From SAR324 cluster bacterium (GTDB lineage Bacteria; SAR324; NAC60-12), in contig JAKUUI010000011.1 of the NCBI GenBank assembly GCA_022448485.1, positions 1-47,726 on the forward strand: a stretch of DNA of 47,726 nucleotides, in the 5' to 3' direction. Position numbers and translations under genes: made by a program. A model generated the notes under the pieces. It saw only the letters and a list, made by a program, of their open reading frames with translations, did not search any database and was not told the origin of the DNA. Below are positions 1 through 7,967 of the stretch, piece after piece. Position 1 is the first letter of the stretch. The number at the start of each line of letters is the position of its first letter.

Positions 1-529
1 CAGGAGGATGTCCTGTTTCCAGATAGTCCATGCCCAATCCGATGACTTCATCACGGGGATGATTCAGCACCTCTTTCACCATTTCCAATCCCAACTGACT
101 CGACTCTTCACGATTTATAGAAGGCAAAAGACGGCCGATGATCCCGAAATCCTCTTCAGCTTCTCTCAGGCCGCCAATGATACTGTCCACTGCCACTTCG
201 TACTCTAATCCAACTAAGTCCTGATGATCTGTTGGATTCCAGAAAATCTCACGATAACGAACGCCATTTTCTGCAGCCTCACGCATTGTTTCATAAGCTA
301 CCAATGCAAAGTCCTCAGGATCCCGCATTACACTAACCGCAACTTTCAGCATTGGCAGGATACTCTTGAAATCGCTGCGATCATAAAGATCTTCAATCCT
401 ATCATGAGGCGGCAGATTGACTGAAAGTTTCCGTGACAGTTTCTGAAGAGTTTTCGGGAAAACCGTTCCGGTTAAATGAACGTGTAATTCAGCCTTAGGA
501 ATTTTTCTGAGAAACTCATGGAGATTCAT
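1..529 (-). CDS. add: Adenosine/adenine deaminase family protein (partial, N-terminal 176 residues)
   Basis: Reading the minus strand from the ATG at 529 gives an open frame that runs off the left edge, so the C-terminal part is missing. The start is MNLHEFLRKIPKAELHVHLTG; the KAELHxHL segment is the N-terminal zinc-binding HxH signature of the metal-dependent adenosine/adenine deaminases. Further on, a stretch around residues 80-100 (AAENGVRYREIFWNP) matches the second conserved strand of the family. These enzymes hydrolyse adenosine or adenine to inosine or hypoxanthine in purine salvage. The catalytic His/Glu/Asp motifs lie in the missing part, so adenosine and adenine specificity cannot be separated. 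Confidence in the family is high; substrate is unresolved. Confidence 0.85.
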   Translation of the reverse strand, partial: MNLHEFLRKIPKAELHVHLTGTVFPKTLQKLSRKLSVNLPPHDRIEDLYDRSDFKSILPMLKVAVSVMRDPEDFALVAYETMREAAENGVRYREIFWNPTDHQDLVGLEYEVAVDSIIGGLREAEEDFGIIGRLLPSINREESSQLGLEMVKEVLNHPRDEVIGLGMDYLETGHPP

Positions 530-583
530 AATTCAAATTAACCGTTTAATTAAACTGAGAGCATTTTTCAAATATCAAAATGA

Positions 584-629
584 GTAACAAATGGGTAACA
601 AAAAAGTGCATAGTAACAAAAAGTAACAA
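584..629. repeat. Four copies of GTAACAA in the gap upstream of the deaminase gene
   Basis: The heptamer GTAACAA occurs at 584, 595, 613 and 623 (TTGTTAC on the minus strand), spaced 11, 18 and 10 bases apart. It lies between the gspF stop and the start of the deaminase gene at 529, that is, in the promoter-proximal region of the deaminase gene. A 12-bp palindrome (GTTTAATTAAAC) follows at 544-555. The spacings of about one or almost two helical turns suggest a multi-site operator. This is inference from the sequence only. Confidence 0.5.
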
Positions 630-692
630 TAATAAAGAACAACTAAGTAGTAAATTTACTCGTTATATCATACTTCTACTTGTCTTTGATTT

Positions 693-1940
693 CTATTGCA
701 GAATCTGGCTCATGTTGAGCATCGGCAGGAGAACGGCGAGAGCAATAAAACCCACTATCCCACCCAAGACCAAAATCAAGACTGGTTGTAAAAGGGAAGT
801 CAGGGCTTCAAGCAAGGTGCTTACTTCTTCCTGCATGCGGCCTGCCACTTTTTCCAACAACTCATCCACCCTAGCAGCTTCCTCACCGATTGACACCACA
901 TGGCCCACGTATTCCGGGAAATAATCAATCCGGGCCATTGCAGCGGAAAGAGGGATACCCTTGTTGTTCACATCGATAATCAGTTGATCCAGCTTGTAGA
1001 TAAATAATTTATTGACGACAACGTGCTTCGAAATCTCGAGAGAAGTTTTTAAATCAACTCCACTTTTCAGCAATGTCCCCAGTGTCTGACAGTAGCGGGC
1101 TACCATGACCTTAATTCGCAAACGGCTCAGAAGTGGCAATTTTAGTTCAATCTTGTCTTTCCATTCTCGCCCACGTTTACTTCGGAAAAATGTCGTTATT
1201 CCGATTACAATTGCGAAAGTGGCCAGCATCAACAAAAACCAGTGATTCACAACAAAATCACTGATACCCATTAAAATACGGGTTGGCGCTGGTAGTGCTG
1301 CCTCCTGCCTTTCAAAAATGCGAGTGATTTTTGGCACAATCGTTGTGACCATGAAAACGACCACAGCTAAACCAAAAACCATCATGAAGGTTGGATAAAT
1401 GAGGGCCCCCTTGATTTTTGAACGCAGACGTTCCTGTGCTTCATAATAGTCTGCGAGGCGATTCATGATTGTGCCAAGATTCCCAGCATTCTCTCCGGAC
1501 CGTACCATACTGACGTACATATTAGGAAAAACATCCGGATGCATTTCCATTGCTCCAGCCAGTGAACCTCCTTCCATCACTCGCCCACGTACATCGGAAA
1601 GAATACTTTGAAATCCGGAATCCTCAGTCTGTGGAATGATCAATTGAAAAGCCTTGTCATAAGGAATGGTTGCATCCAGTAAAACCTCCAATTGACGTGT
1701 AAATTGCGTGAGAACTTTTCCAGAAATTCCTTTCCGAAAGGAAAATTTGGGCAGTTTTTTTTTGCCTAATTTTTCATCCCCGGTGAGTTTTACACTGGTA
1801 AAGCGACTTGAACGTATTTCTTTGGGAAACAGACCTTTTGTGCGCAAGAATTGGCGTACTTCAGACTCAGACGCGGCATCTTTAGTGCCCTTGTGCAAAG
1901 TTCCTTCACTATCAAAAGCCTGGTAGTGGTAAATTGGCAT
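693..1940 (-). CDS. gspF: Type II secretion / type IV pilus inner-membrane platform protein, GspF/PilC family
   Basis: The 415-residue product starts MPIYHYQAFDSEGTLHKGT, the typical GspF/PilC N-terminus. It carries two T2SSF cytoplasmic helical domains (about residues 75-200 and 280-405). Predicted membrane segments lie near 175-200, 225-245 and at the C-terminus (LLQPVLILVLGGIVGFIALA). Length and architecture are those of a complete family member. GspF is the inner-membrane platform that contacts the assembly ATPase and drives pseudopilus growth. No GspE, GspG or other secretion gene is adjacent; the upstream neighbour, 6 bases away, is a frameshifted small gene and the downstream one is the deaminase. 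It could equally serve a type IV pilus-like system encoded elsewhere. Confidence 0.9.
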   Translation of the reverse strand: MPIYHYQAFDSEGTLHKGTKDAASESEVRQFLRTKGLFPKEIRSSRFTSVKLTGDEKLGKKKLPKFSFRKGISGKVLTQFTRQLEVLLDATIPYDKAFQLIIPQTEDSGFQSILSDVRGRVMEGGSLAGAMEMHPDVFPNMYVSMVRSGENAGNLGTIMNRLADYYEAQERLRSKIKGALIYPTFMMVFGLAVVVFMVTTIVPKITRIFERQEAALPAPTRILMGISDFVVNHWFLLMLATFAIVIGITTFFRSKRGREWKDKIELKLPLLSRLRIKVMVARYCQTLGTLLKSGVDLKTSLEISKHVVVNKLFIYKLDQLIIDVNNKGIPLSAAMARIDYFPEYVGHVVSIGEEAARVDELLEKVAGRMQEEVSTLLEALTSLLQPVLILVLGGIVGFIALAVLLPMLNMSQILQ

Positions 1941-1946
1941 TTCCAG

Positions 1947-2278
1947 CTATTGTTTTAAATAATTTCCCAGCGTTCCTTTCACTGCCTGCAGTGAGTTGGC
2001 GCCATTAGGATTCACGCTAGCCTTTGAGGAACACACTTGCCATTCCCATTGATTTTCAGGATCATCACTCACGAATCCGTGCTGGCCATATTCCAATAAA
2101 GCATCTGCAAAATTTCATAGTTTACTGCCTTTTCAGCTGAATCTTGAAAGAGATCCCAAAAGACTTCGTTTTCATTGATTTCAGTCTCAGTTGATTTAGC
2201 AAGCACACTCCTTTTTTCGTCATAGTCTTTGGATGTAACTCCAAATGCGTATAACTCTTCGGGAATGGAAATAGTCAT
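1947..2278 (-). pseudogene. Small unknown gene upstream of gspF, apparently interrupted by a -1 frameshift
   Basis: The ATG at 2278 begins MTISIPEELYAFGVTSKDY and runs to a TGA at 2069. Near 2115 the -1 frame opens and continues without a stop for 55 codons (FADALLEYGQHGFVSDDP, then a Trp-rich patch QWEWQV, ending GTLGNYLKQ) to a TAG at 1947, six bases before the gspF ATG. The two frames join smoothly into a protein of about 110 residues placed in the normal operon position. The local sequence GAAATTTTGC is not a canonical -1 slippery heptamer, so a mutation or a sequencing indel is likelier than programmed frameshifting. I do not recognise the family. A TTG start at 2287 is also possible. 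Confidence 0.5.
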
Positions 2279-2387
2279 AAGAAACAAGATAATGGAGTTT
2301 ACGCTTAACAGTTGACGGTTGACAGTTGTGCCCGTAAACTAGAGTCTGCCTTCCGCTTTAATTATACACAAGGAGTTAAATATCGCA

Positions 2388-3572
2388 ATGGACTATCCTC
2401 CACTAACAAGTGTTCCTGGATTTTCCTGGCTTGGAATAAATCTGGGCATTAAGGATGAAACTTTAGATTTCGGAGTTATTGCATCAGCATGTATATGCAC
2501 CGGAGCAGGTGTGTTCACACGGAATAATTTTCCGGGAGCACCAATTATAGTTGGACAAGAAAACTTACAAAATGGGAAGTTGCAGGCCATTGTTGTCAAC
2601 TCAAAAGTTGCAAATGTTGCCACCGGACAAGTTGGAATTGAAGACGCAAGAGATATATGCCGCTGGACCGGAGAAGCACTGGGAATTGCTCCGGAACTGG
2701 TCTTGCCATCCTCAACCGGAGTAATTGGCCGACGCCTACCAGTCAAAATAATTCGTGAAGGTTGCCAGATAATCCCAGAAAGACTGGGGTCATCTACGGA
2801 ATATATCGAAAGTTTTGCCCGTGCAATCATGACTACTGACAGGCATCCAAAATGGAACTCCACTTCAGTGGAAAATGCCACTTTGCTTGGAGTTGCCAAA
2901 GGTGCCGGAATGATTGAACCTAACATGGCAACTATGCTCTGCTATTTTGTGACAGATGCCCAACTGGGTTCTAAAGAACTGCAAAAAATGCTTCAGCGTG
3001 TTGTCAACCGGTCATTTAACAGAGTTTCAATTGATTCTGATACTTCAACAAGTGACACTGTCATCATTCTCGCCAATGGTCTAGCGGGACCGGTTGATGC
3101 TGAAAAATTTGAAACAGCTTTCACAAACAGTGCAGTGCAGTTGGCTAAAGAAATAGCCCACGACGGAGAAGGTTCCACTAAACTTATTGAGCTCACTGTA
3201 TCAGGTGCAGAGTCTCAGCAAATGGCTTTGCAGATTGCAAAATCAATCATCAACTCACCTTTGGTCAAAACTGCAATCCACGGAGCCGATCCCAACTGGG
3301 GCCGTTTTGTGATGGCCGTCGGAAAGGTTTTTGAATATCCGGTTCTTTTAGACGATTTATCTATCCACTTTGGTAAAGGCAGCCAACGTCAAAAAGTGAA
3401 TGCAGAAAGCTGGGATGCAAATACGGTTAATTTGGATGCCATTTCAAAATTACTCAATAAAAAGGAAGTCCATGTGGAGGTCGTTGTTGGTAACGGAGAG
3501 TGCTCTGAAACAGTTTGGGGCTGTGATTTGTCTAAGGGGTATATTGAAGAAAACGCCTTTTACACAACATAA
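2388..3572 (+). CDS. argJ: Bifunctional ornithine acetyltransferase / N-acetylglutamate synthase (ArgJ)
   Basis: The product (394 residues) transfers acetyl from N-acetylornithine to glutamate and may also use acetyl-CoA, closing the cyclic arginine pathway. The precursor self-cleaves before the threonine of the ATML motif, here A181-T182 in KGAGMIEPNMATML; the new N-terminal Thr is the nucleophile. The oxyanion-hole segment PSSTGVIG (about 107-114), the GADPNWGR segment and the C-terminal WGCDLS...Y.T motif are present. One oddity is that the usual NSGNANA(C/A)TG segment reads NSKVANVATG at residues 71-80. The RBS AAGGAG lies 12 bases before the ATG. It is monocistronic or pairs with hemH 114 bases downstream. 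Confidence 0.95.
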   Translation: MDYPPLTSVPGFSWLGINLGIKDETLDFGVIASACICTGAGVFTRNNFPGAPIIVGQENLQNGKLQAIVVNSKVANVATGQVGIEDARDICRWTGEALGIAPELVLPSSTGVIGRRLPVKIIREGCQIIPERLGSSTEYIESFARAIMTTDRHPKWNSTSVENATLLGVAKGAGMIEPNMATMLCYFVTDAQLGSKELQKMLQRVVNRSFNRVSIDSDTSTSDTVIILANGLAGPVDAEKFETAFTNSAVQLAKEIAHDGEGSTKLIELTVSGAESQQMALQIAKSIINSPLVKTAIHGADPNWGRFVMAVGKVFEYPVLLDDLSIHFGKGSQRQKVNAESWDANTVNLDAISKLLNKKEVHVEVVVGNGECSETVWGCDLSKGYIEENAFYTT

Positions 3573-3686
3573 AAAATTCCAAAAGAAGAATAAAAAAACA
3601 TTCATTTTCAAACTTTTGGGATACTTGATTATTTTTTCTGCAAATATATTTAAGACAATAGGTTTAGCAACTTACAAATAGGAAAC

Positions 3687-4736
3687 ATGAAACCAGAAAT
3701 CAGAAAGATCCAAACCGGTATTTTACTAATAAATCTTGGCACTCCTGGTGCTCCACGTTCCCGGGAGGTACGTGTTTTTTTAAGGGAGCTGCTTTCCAGC
3801 AAGAGAGTCTTGGATATTAACCCAGTCTGGCGCTGGCTGTTGGTCAACCTTATTATTCTACCCTTTCGTTCCGGAAAGTCGGCCAAAGCCTACCGAAAAA
3901 TATGGCTAAAGGGTGGCTCTCCGTTTTTGGTCCATCTTCAAAAGCTAAAGAATGCCTTGCTTGAGCAACTAGCTGAAGAAAAAATCCCTGTTGAGCTGGG
4001 AATGCAATGTGGGGAACCTTCCTTGAAAAGTGCAATGGCTCGGCTTCACAAACAGAGATGTGACCGGATTATCGTTTTGCCAATGTATCCACAATACGCA
4101 TCCAGCACGTATGGTTCGGCAATTGAAGATCTTTACAAAGAAATATTGGATGACTGGAATATTCCACACTTACAGATAATTCCGCCATTTTTTTCAGATT
4201 CACGTTTTATTGAGGCCTGGGCTAAAGTAGGATTACCTTATCTTGAAAATGGACCGGATCATGTGCTATTCAGTTTTCACAGTCTCCCACTTCGGCATTT
4301 GAAGAAAAGTGACTGCAGTGGTGCCTGGTGCAAAAATGATTATGTATGTTGTTTGGAATTAGTAAGTGAGAATCGCAACTGCTACTGTGCACAGTCTTAC
4401 CACACAGCAAAATTGCTGGCAGGAAGTTTAAATTTGGAAACAGAAAAATGGTCGGTAAGTTTCCAGTCCCGTTTTGGACGTGATGTATGGATTAAACCAA
4501 GCACGGAAGAACATCTCAAACAACTTGCGGAACGAGGAGTGAAGCGGGTTGTTGTTTTTTGTCCGGGATTTGTTGCAGATAATTTGGAAACACTGGAGGA
4601 AATCGGAATGCGTGCAACTGAACATTTCAAGGAACATGGGGGAGAAGATCTTCAACTCGTACCTTCGCTTAACAACCATCCGGAATGGGTTTCGGCCCTG
4701 ACTTCAATTATCCGACAACATTTAGCCTCCTGCTAA
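3687..4736 (+). CDS. hemH: Ferrochelatase (HemH)
   Basis: HemH inserts Fe(II) into protoporphyrin IX, or into coproporphyrin in the coproporphyrin-dependent route. The 349-residue product begins with the family's ILLINLGTPGAP strand. It has the catalytic His in LFSFHSLPLRH (H198), the QSRFG...W..P segment (about 260-271) and the acidic ETLEEIG helix (about 301-307). Residues 210-234 form a cysteine-rich insertion (C210, C215, C221, C222, C232, C234) before the YHTAKLLA helix. Similar Cys-rich versions occur in other proteobacteria, and some bacterial ferrochelatases bind a [2Fe-2S] cluster, so a cluster here is possible but unproven. The stop lies 12 bases from the convergent HlyD-family gene. 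Confidence 0.95.
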   Translation: MKPEIRKIQTGILLINLGTPGAPRSREVRVFLRELLSSKRVLDINPVWRWLLVNLIILPFRSGKSAKAYRKIWLKGGSPFLVHLQKLKNALLEQLAEEKIPVELGMQCGEPSLKSAMARLHKQRCDRIIVLPMYPQYASSTYGSAIEDLYKEILDDWNIPHLQIIPPFFSDSRFIEAWAKVGLPYLENGPDHVLFSFHSLPLRHLKKSDCSGAWCKNDYVCCLELVSENRNCYCAQSYHTAKLLAGSLNLETEKWSVSFQSRFGRDVWIKPSTEEHLKQLAERGVKRVVVFCPGFVADNLETLEEIGMRATEHFKEHGGEDLQLVPSLNNHPEWVSALTSIIRQHLASC

Positions 4737-4748
4737 GATACCAAATAA

Positions 4749-5861
4749 TTATTTTTTCCAAAGCAAATAAACTTTTGCACTCATTCCTGCCCTTAACTTG
4801 AGTCCTGGATTAGCAGCTTTGACATATAAGGGGAAATGCCCTGTTTGCGGGTCTGCTGACCAAGCAATGCGTTCAACAATTCCTGGAAATTCTATGCCCC
4901 GGTAACTTGGCGTAGTAAAAACTATTGCCTGACCTTTTTTAATCCTCGGTAAATCCTCCTCTTCCACTTGAATCTCAATTTCTACCTGTTTGATGTCAAC
5001 GATTTGAAAAAGAACTGTACCAGGATTAATTACTTCACCCTCTTCGATAAATTTGCCATTGACAATACCTCCGATTTTAGCTCTTAGATGAGTGTCTTCC
5101 AAGGCCTCCTCGCGAAGCGCTATATCCTGTTTTGAGCGTTCTACCGCTAAGTTAGCATTTTCCACTCCAAGTCTGGCACGTTGTACATCCTCTTTGGAGC
5201 GCTCAAGTATCAGGATGGTATTATCTACTCCCAGTTGAGAGCGGTTGATTTCCTGTTTGGAGCGCTTTAATCCAAGTTTCACGTTTTTTACAGCCAGTAC
5301 TCCCCGGTTGTACTGTAACTGCAAAGCATCTAGTTGCGAGCGGGTGGAAGAACCTTGTTCAAATAAAGTATTTTCATCTTCTAGCCGACGCTGTATGTCT
5401 TTCAAATTAGTCTCCAAATCTTTGACGTTGTTCGTACTTACTTCTATTTGAAATTTAGCTAATTCGAGTTGCTCTTTGCGGTCTTTAACATTGTTTTCGT
5501 TGATTTGCAACTGCACCTTTGCCAGTTCAAGTTGACGCTGCCGATCCTTGATATTGTTTTTATTTATCTTCAACTGCAGATGAGATAATTCCAGTTGCCG
5601 TTTCTGTGCGTCATTTTTGAGAGTCAGCAGCAATTGGCCTTTGGTGACATTCTGGTTTTCGTCCACATGAATAACCGCAACTCGTCCACCTACGCTGGAC
5701 TGAACCTTCAAGGTTTCCGCTGGTTCAATGGCCCCAGATAGTGAAATTGGTGTTTTGAACGCACCAGTAAGCTCGGTGCCCTGGGCTGTCGCCATGCCGG
5801 CAAGGGGCAAAATAAGGAAAAAACCAATAAAGATCCTGTAATAATGTAAGCAATTGTACAT
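4749..5861 (-). CDS. HlyD/RND-type periplasmic adaptor (membrane fusion) protein with a repeat-built coiled coil
   Basis: The start at 5861 is chosen because AGGAGC stands four bases before the ATG and a signal peptide or anchor follows directly (YYRIFIGFFLILPLAGMATA). The 370-residue protein has the adaptor layout: N-terminal beta-barrel/lipoyl half (about 40-85), a long alpha-helical hairpin (about 86-255), the second lipoyl half (AKIGGIVNGKFIEEGEVI) and a beta-barrel to the C-terminus. The hairpin contains three 21-residue repeats in each arm (89-151 and 196-258). Such adaptors link an inner-membrane exporter (ABC, RND or MFS) to an outer-membrane channel. No transporter gene is adjacent, so the partner and substrate are unknown. 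Confidence 0.88.
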   Translation of the reverse strand: MYNCLHYYRIFIGFFLILPLAGMATAQGTELTGAFKTPISLSGAIEPAETLKVQSSVGGRVAVIHVDENQNVTKGQLLLTLKNDAQKRQLELSHLQLKINKNNIKDRQRQLELAKVQLQINENNVKDRKEQLELAKFQIEVSTNNVKDLETNLKDIQRRLEDENTLFEQGSSTRSQLDALQLQYNRGVLAVKNVKLGLKRSKQEINRSQLGVDNTILILERSKEDVQRARLGVENANLAVERSKQDIALREEALEDTHLRAKIGGIVNGKFIEEGEVINPGTVLFQIVDIKQVEIEIQVEEEDLPRIKKGQAIVFTTPSYRGIEFPGIVERIAWSADPQTGHFPLYVKAANPGLKLRAGMSAKVYLLWKK

Positions 5862-6242
5862 AGTAGCTCCTGATTTCTGGTTTAGTCTGGAATCCGCAAG
5901 AACTGAGGAGAACACTTTTTATGGCTCTCGTCTGTAAGGAAAAACAGCACTTCAGAGTAAAAGCGTTTTTGCCCCAGGAGAAATCCAGTTTAGTTCAAGT
6001 TGAACACGAACTCTTTTCTGCAGTGTAACGAATTGTATCAACTGACTCATCTTTCCAAATGAGAATTACATAATCATTGGACACAGTCCATTCTGCATTT
6101 TTATTGATCTAATTACAAGTTTCATGCTATTCATAACATCATCAAATTTTGCGAAATAATCAGTGGTGTCGCGCTTAAAAGGCAAAACTTTGAGTGTTGC
6201 AAATTCGAAAAAAGTTCTTCTGAACAAAACATGAAATAAGCC
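5862..6242. other. Gene-free divergent intergenic region, HlyD-family gene / msrB
   Basis: These 381 bases separate the divergently transcribed adaptor and msrB genes. I find no convincing coding frame or RNA. The only structured element I see is the 13-bp palindrome at 5994-6006, listed separately. Promoters for both genes must lie here, but I cannot identify a good -35/-10 pair. The msrB start also lacks a clear Shine-Dalgarno. Confidence 0.6.
5994..6006. promoter_or_regulatory. 13-bp perfect palindrome GTTCAAgTTGAAC, candidate operator
   Basis: GTTCAA-G-TTGAAC is a perfect 6+1+6 inverted repeat in the middle of the divergent adaptor/msrB intergenic region. A dyad of this size in a divergent promoter region is what a dimeric helix-turn-helix regulator would bind. 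No regulator gene is adjacent, so this is a candidate only. Confidence 0.35.
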
Positions 6243-6647
6243 ATGGCTGACAAAATAACCCGAAGTGAACAGGAATGGAAAGAATTGTTGACTCCTGAAC
6301 AGTACGAAATCTGCAGAAAAAAGGGAACTGAACGCCCTTTCAGCGGTGAGTATTATGAGACAAAAACCAAGGGCACATACCGCTGTTTGTGCTGTGGGAA
6401 TGCATTATTTTTGTCAGAAGACAAATATGATCCCGGATGCGGTTGGCCGAGTTTTTGGAGTTCCCTTGGTGAAGACAGCGTAAGTACACAGGAAGATCGA
6501 AGTCTGTTTATGCAGAGGACGGAGGTTCTTTGCAAGCAATGCGATGCGCATTTGGGACACGTTTTTGAGGATGGCCCGGAACCGACAGGGTTGCGCTATT
6601 GCATCAATTCCGTTTCACTTGTGTTGGAGGCGGACGAGGAATCTTGA
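6243..6647 (+). CDS. msrB: Peptide-methionine (R)-S-oxide reductase (MsrB)
   Basis: MsrB reduces the R epimer of methionine sulfoxide in proteins using thioredoxin. The 134-residue product is full length for a single-domain MsrB. It shows both zinc-binding pairs (C48..C51 and C97..C100), the DPGCGWPSFW motif with a candidate resolving Cys (C66), the HLGHVFEDGP motif, and the catalytic Cys in GLRYCINS (C120). No MsrA domain is fused. The ATG at 6243 has no evident Shine-Dalgarno, but the protein begins exactly where the family does. The HAD-family gene follows 61 bases downstream on the same strand. Confidence 0.96.
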   Translation: MADKITRSEQEWKELLTPEQYEICRKKGTERPFSGEYYETKTKGTYRCLCCGNALFLSEDKYDPGCGWPSFWSSLGEDSVSTQEDRSLFMQRTEVLCKQCDAHLGHVFEDGPEPTGLRYCINSVSLVLEADEES

Positions 6648-6708
6648 TCTGAGAGTCTTTTCCTGTCAGACTTATACATTAGTAAAAAACTTGATAAGGC
6701 ATACTCAG

Positions 6709-7254
6709 ATGAAAATTTGTTCTGATGTGGATGGAGTAATCTTGGATTACATTCAAGGTTTTATTGATTTCACGCAAAGAGAAAATATTCCCTACACCCA
6801 TAATCCGGAGCTTTACGGTGTAATACGGAATTTCCCCAACAACTTTGAAGTACGAGACCGATTTCACGCTGGAGATTCTCTGCGCCAATTAAAGTATATT
6901 GATGGCTCGCTGAAAATTTTGAATTTCTTGGCCAACCGGCATGAGTTGCATCTCGTGACTGCTTTGGAGCCGGAACAATTTCAAAAACGTGCTGAAAATT
7001 TGAAATCGGTAAATTACAAAACGCTGCAGTGTGTAGGTGATAATCGCAAAGTGCAGATTGTAATCGAAGAATTACAACCGGACGTAATGTTTGAGGATCG
7101 TCCGGAACTGATTGAAGCTTTCTATCGTGCCGGCCTTCAGGTCATGTATCCTGACTGGCATCCTTATACAAGGGGGATGGAACGTTATGCTACCCCATTT
7201 TCTCATTGGCAGGAAATTCCGGATTTGCTGCAAAATATTTCATTAACCAACTAA
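6709..7254 (+). CDS. HAD-superfamily 5'-nucleotidase-like phosphatase
   Basis: The longer frame that opens at 6544 overlaps msrB in another frame and looks non-coding there. The ATG at 6709 puts the first HAD motif right at the N-terminus (KICSDVDGVILDY; nucleophile D6, acid D8), as in deoxyribonucleotidase-like proteins. Motif II Thr lies in VTALEPEQF and motif IV in FEDRPELI. The protein has 181 residues and no signal peptide, so it is cytoplasmic. It probably dephosphorylates a nucleoside monophosphate or another small phosphate ester. The next gene, 37 bases on, is a nucleoside deoxyribosyltransferase homologue, which supports a nucleotide-salvage role. The exact substrate is inference. 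Confidence 0.75.
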   Translation: MKICSDVDGVILDYIQGFIDFTQRENIPYTHNPELYGVIRNFPNNFEVRDRFHAGDSLRQLKYIDGSLKILNFLANRHELHLVTALEPEQFQKRAENLKSVNYKTLQCVGDNRKVQIVIEELQPDVMFEDRPELIEAFYRAGLQVMYPDWHPYTRGMERYATPFSHWQEIPDLLQNISLTN

Positions 7255-7291
7255 AGTTTACATCTGACTCTTCAAGCAAAACAAAAAAATC

Positions 7292-7954
7292 ATGCCAAAT
7301 AGTTTTTCCGTTTATTTTGCGGGTGATTTGTTTAATCACAAAGATTTGATCGGCAACCTGCTTCTGTCTCAATCTATCGAAAAAGAATCTGGAGAACGCT
7401 ATGTCTGCGTTGTTCCGCAACACCTGGAACAAAGCACAAGCCGCTCCATAGATATCCGCAACAGTGATTTGAGTGAGGTTGTCAAAGCAGATTTGATTCT
7501 GGTAAATTTTGACGGTACAGAACTCGATTCAGGAACAGTAATTGAGTTCTTGTTTGCCAAAGCACTCGACATTCCAGCTGTTATTTTGCGCTCAGATTTC
7601 CGTTCAGCAGGTGATCAGGAGCGTGGCGATCCCTGGAACCTGATGTGTTCCGGATATCCACGCACCCGTAAAGTATCACTGAATGCTATGGCATGGTACC
7701 AAGAAGCGTGGAACAAGGGCGGGGGAACCTTAGCTATTCTGGAACGTTTCTACGGTAAATTATCAAAAACTATCCTTGCTGAATTTGACTTGGTCCTCAA
7801 AGAGCAGTCACTGATTGACAACGAACAAATGTTGCTCAACGTTTATGAGTGGGCGTTGCGTTTTCCAGGTAATGGTTTTACTGATTTAATTAGTGAAGAA
7901 GAACTCAGAACTTTGCTGCATGCCAAACAAAATAAAGGCTCTGTTTTAACTTAA
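7292..7954 (+). CDS. Nucleoside 2-deoxyribosyltransferase family protein
   Basis: The 220-residue product starts with a short strand and loop ([15 protein letters not shown]) like the YLAxPxF start of the family. It has the signature loop and helix [18 protein letters not shown] (about 72-89); the Asp and Glu in this stretch correspond to the family's substrate-binding and catalytic positions. The family exchanges bases between deoxynucleosides or hydrolyses the N-glycosidic bond of deoxynucleotides. The C-terminal 100 residues ([12 protein letters not shown] onward) extend beyond the minimal fold and are unassigned. It sits between the HAD nucleotidase and gatB (14-base gap), so the three may be co-transcribed. 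Confidence 0.75.
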   Translation: MPNSFSVYFAGDLFNHKDLIGNLLLSQSIEKESGERYVCVVPQHLEQSTSRSIDIRNSDLSEVVKADLILVNFDGTELDSGTVIEFLFAKALDIPAVILRSDFRSAGDQERGDPWNLMCSGYPRTRKVSLNAMAWYQEAWNKGGGTLAILERFYGKLSKTILAEFDLVLKEQSLIDNEQMLLNVYEWALRFPGNGFTDLISEEELRTLLHAKQNKGSVLT

Positions 7955-7967
7955 TCAAAAGTACGTA

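Noticed and set aside
2319-2345. TTGACA...TAGAGT as an argJ promoter
   Set aside because: The spacer is only 15 bases and it sits in a small TTGAC repeat, so I do not list it.
2393-2926. 177-residue antisense frame inside argJ
   Set aside because: It is a shadow of the argJ reading frame with no family resemblance and no ribosome-binding site.
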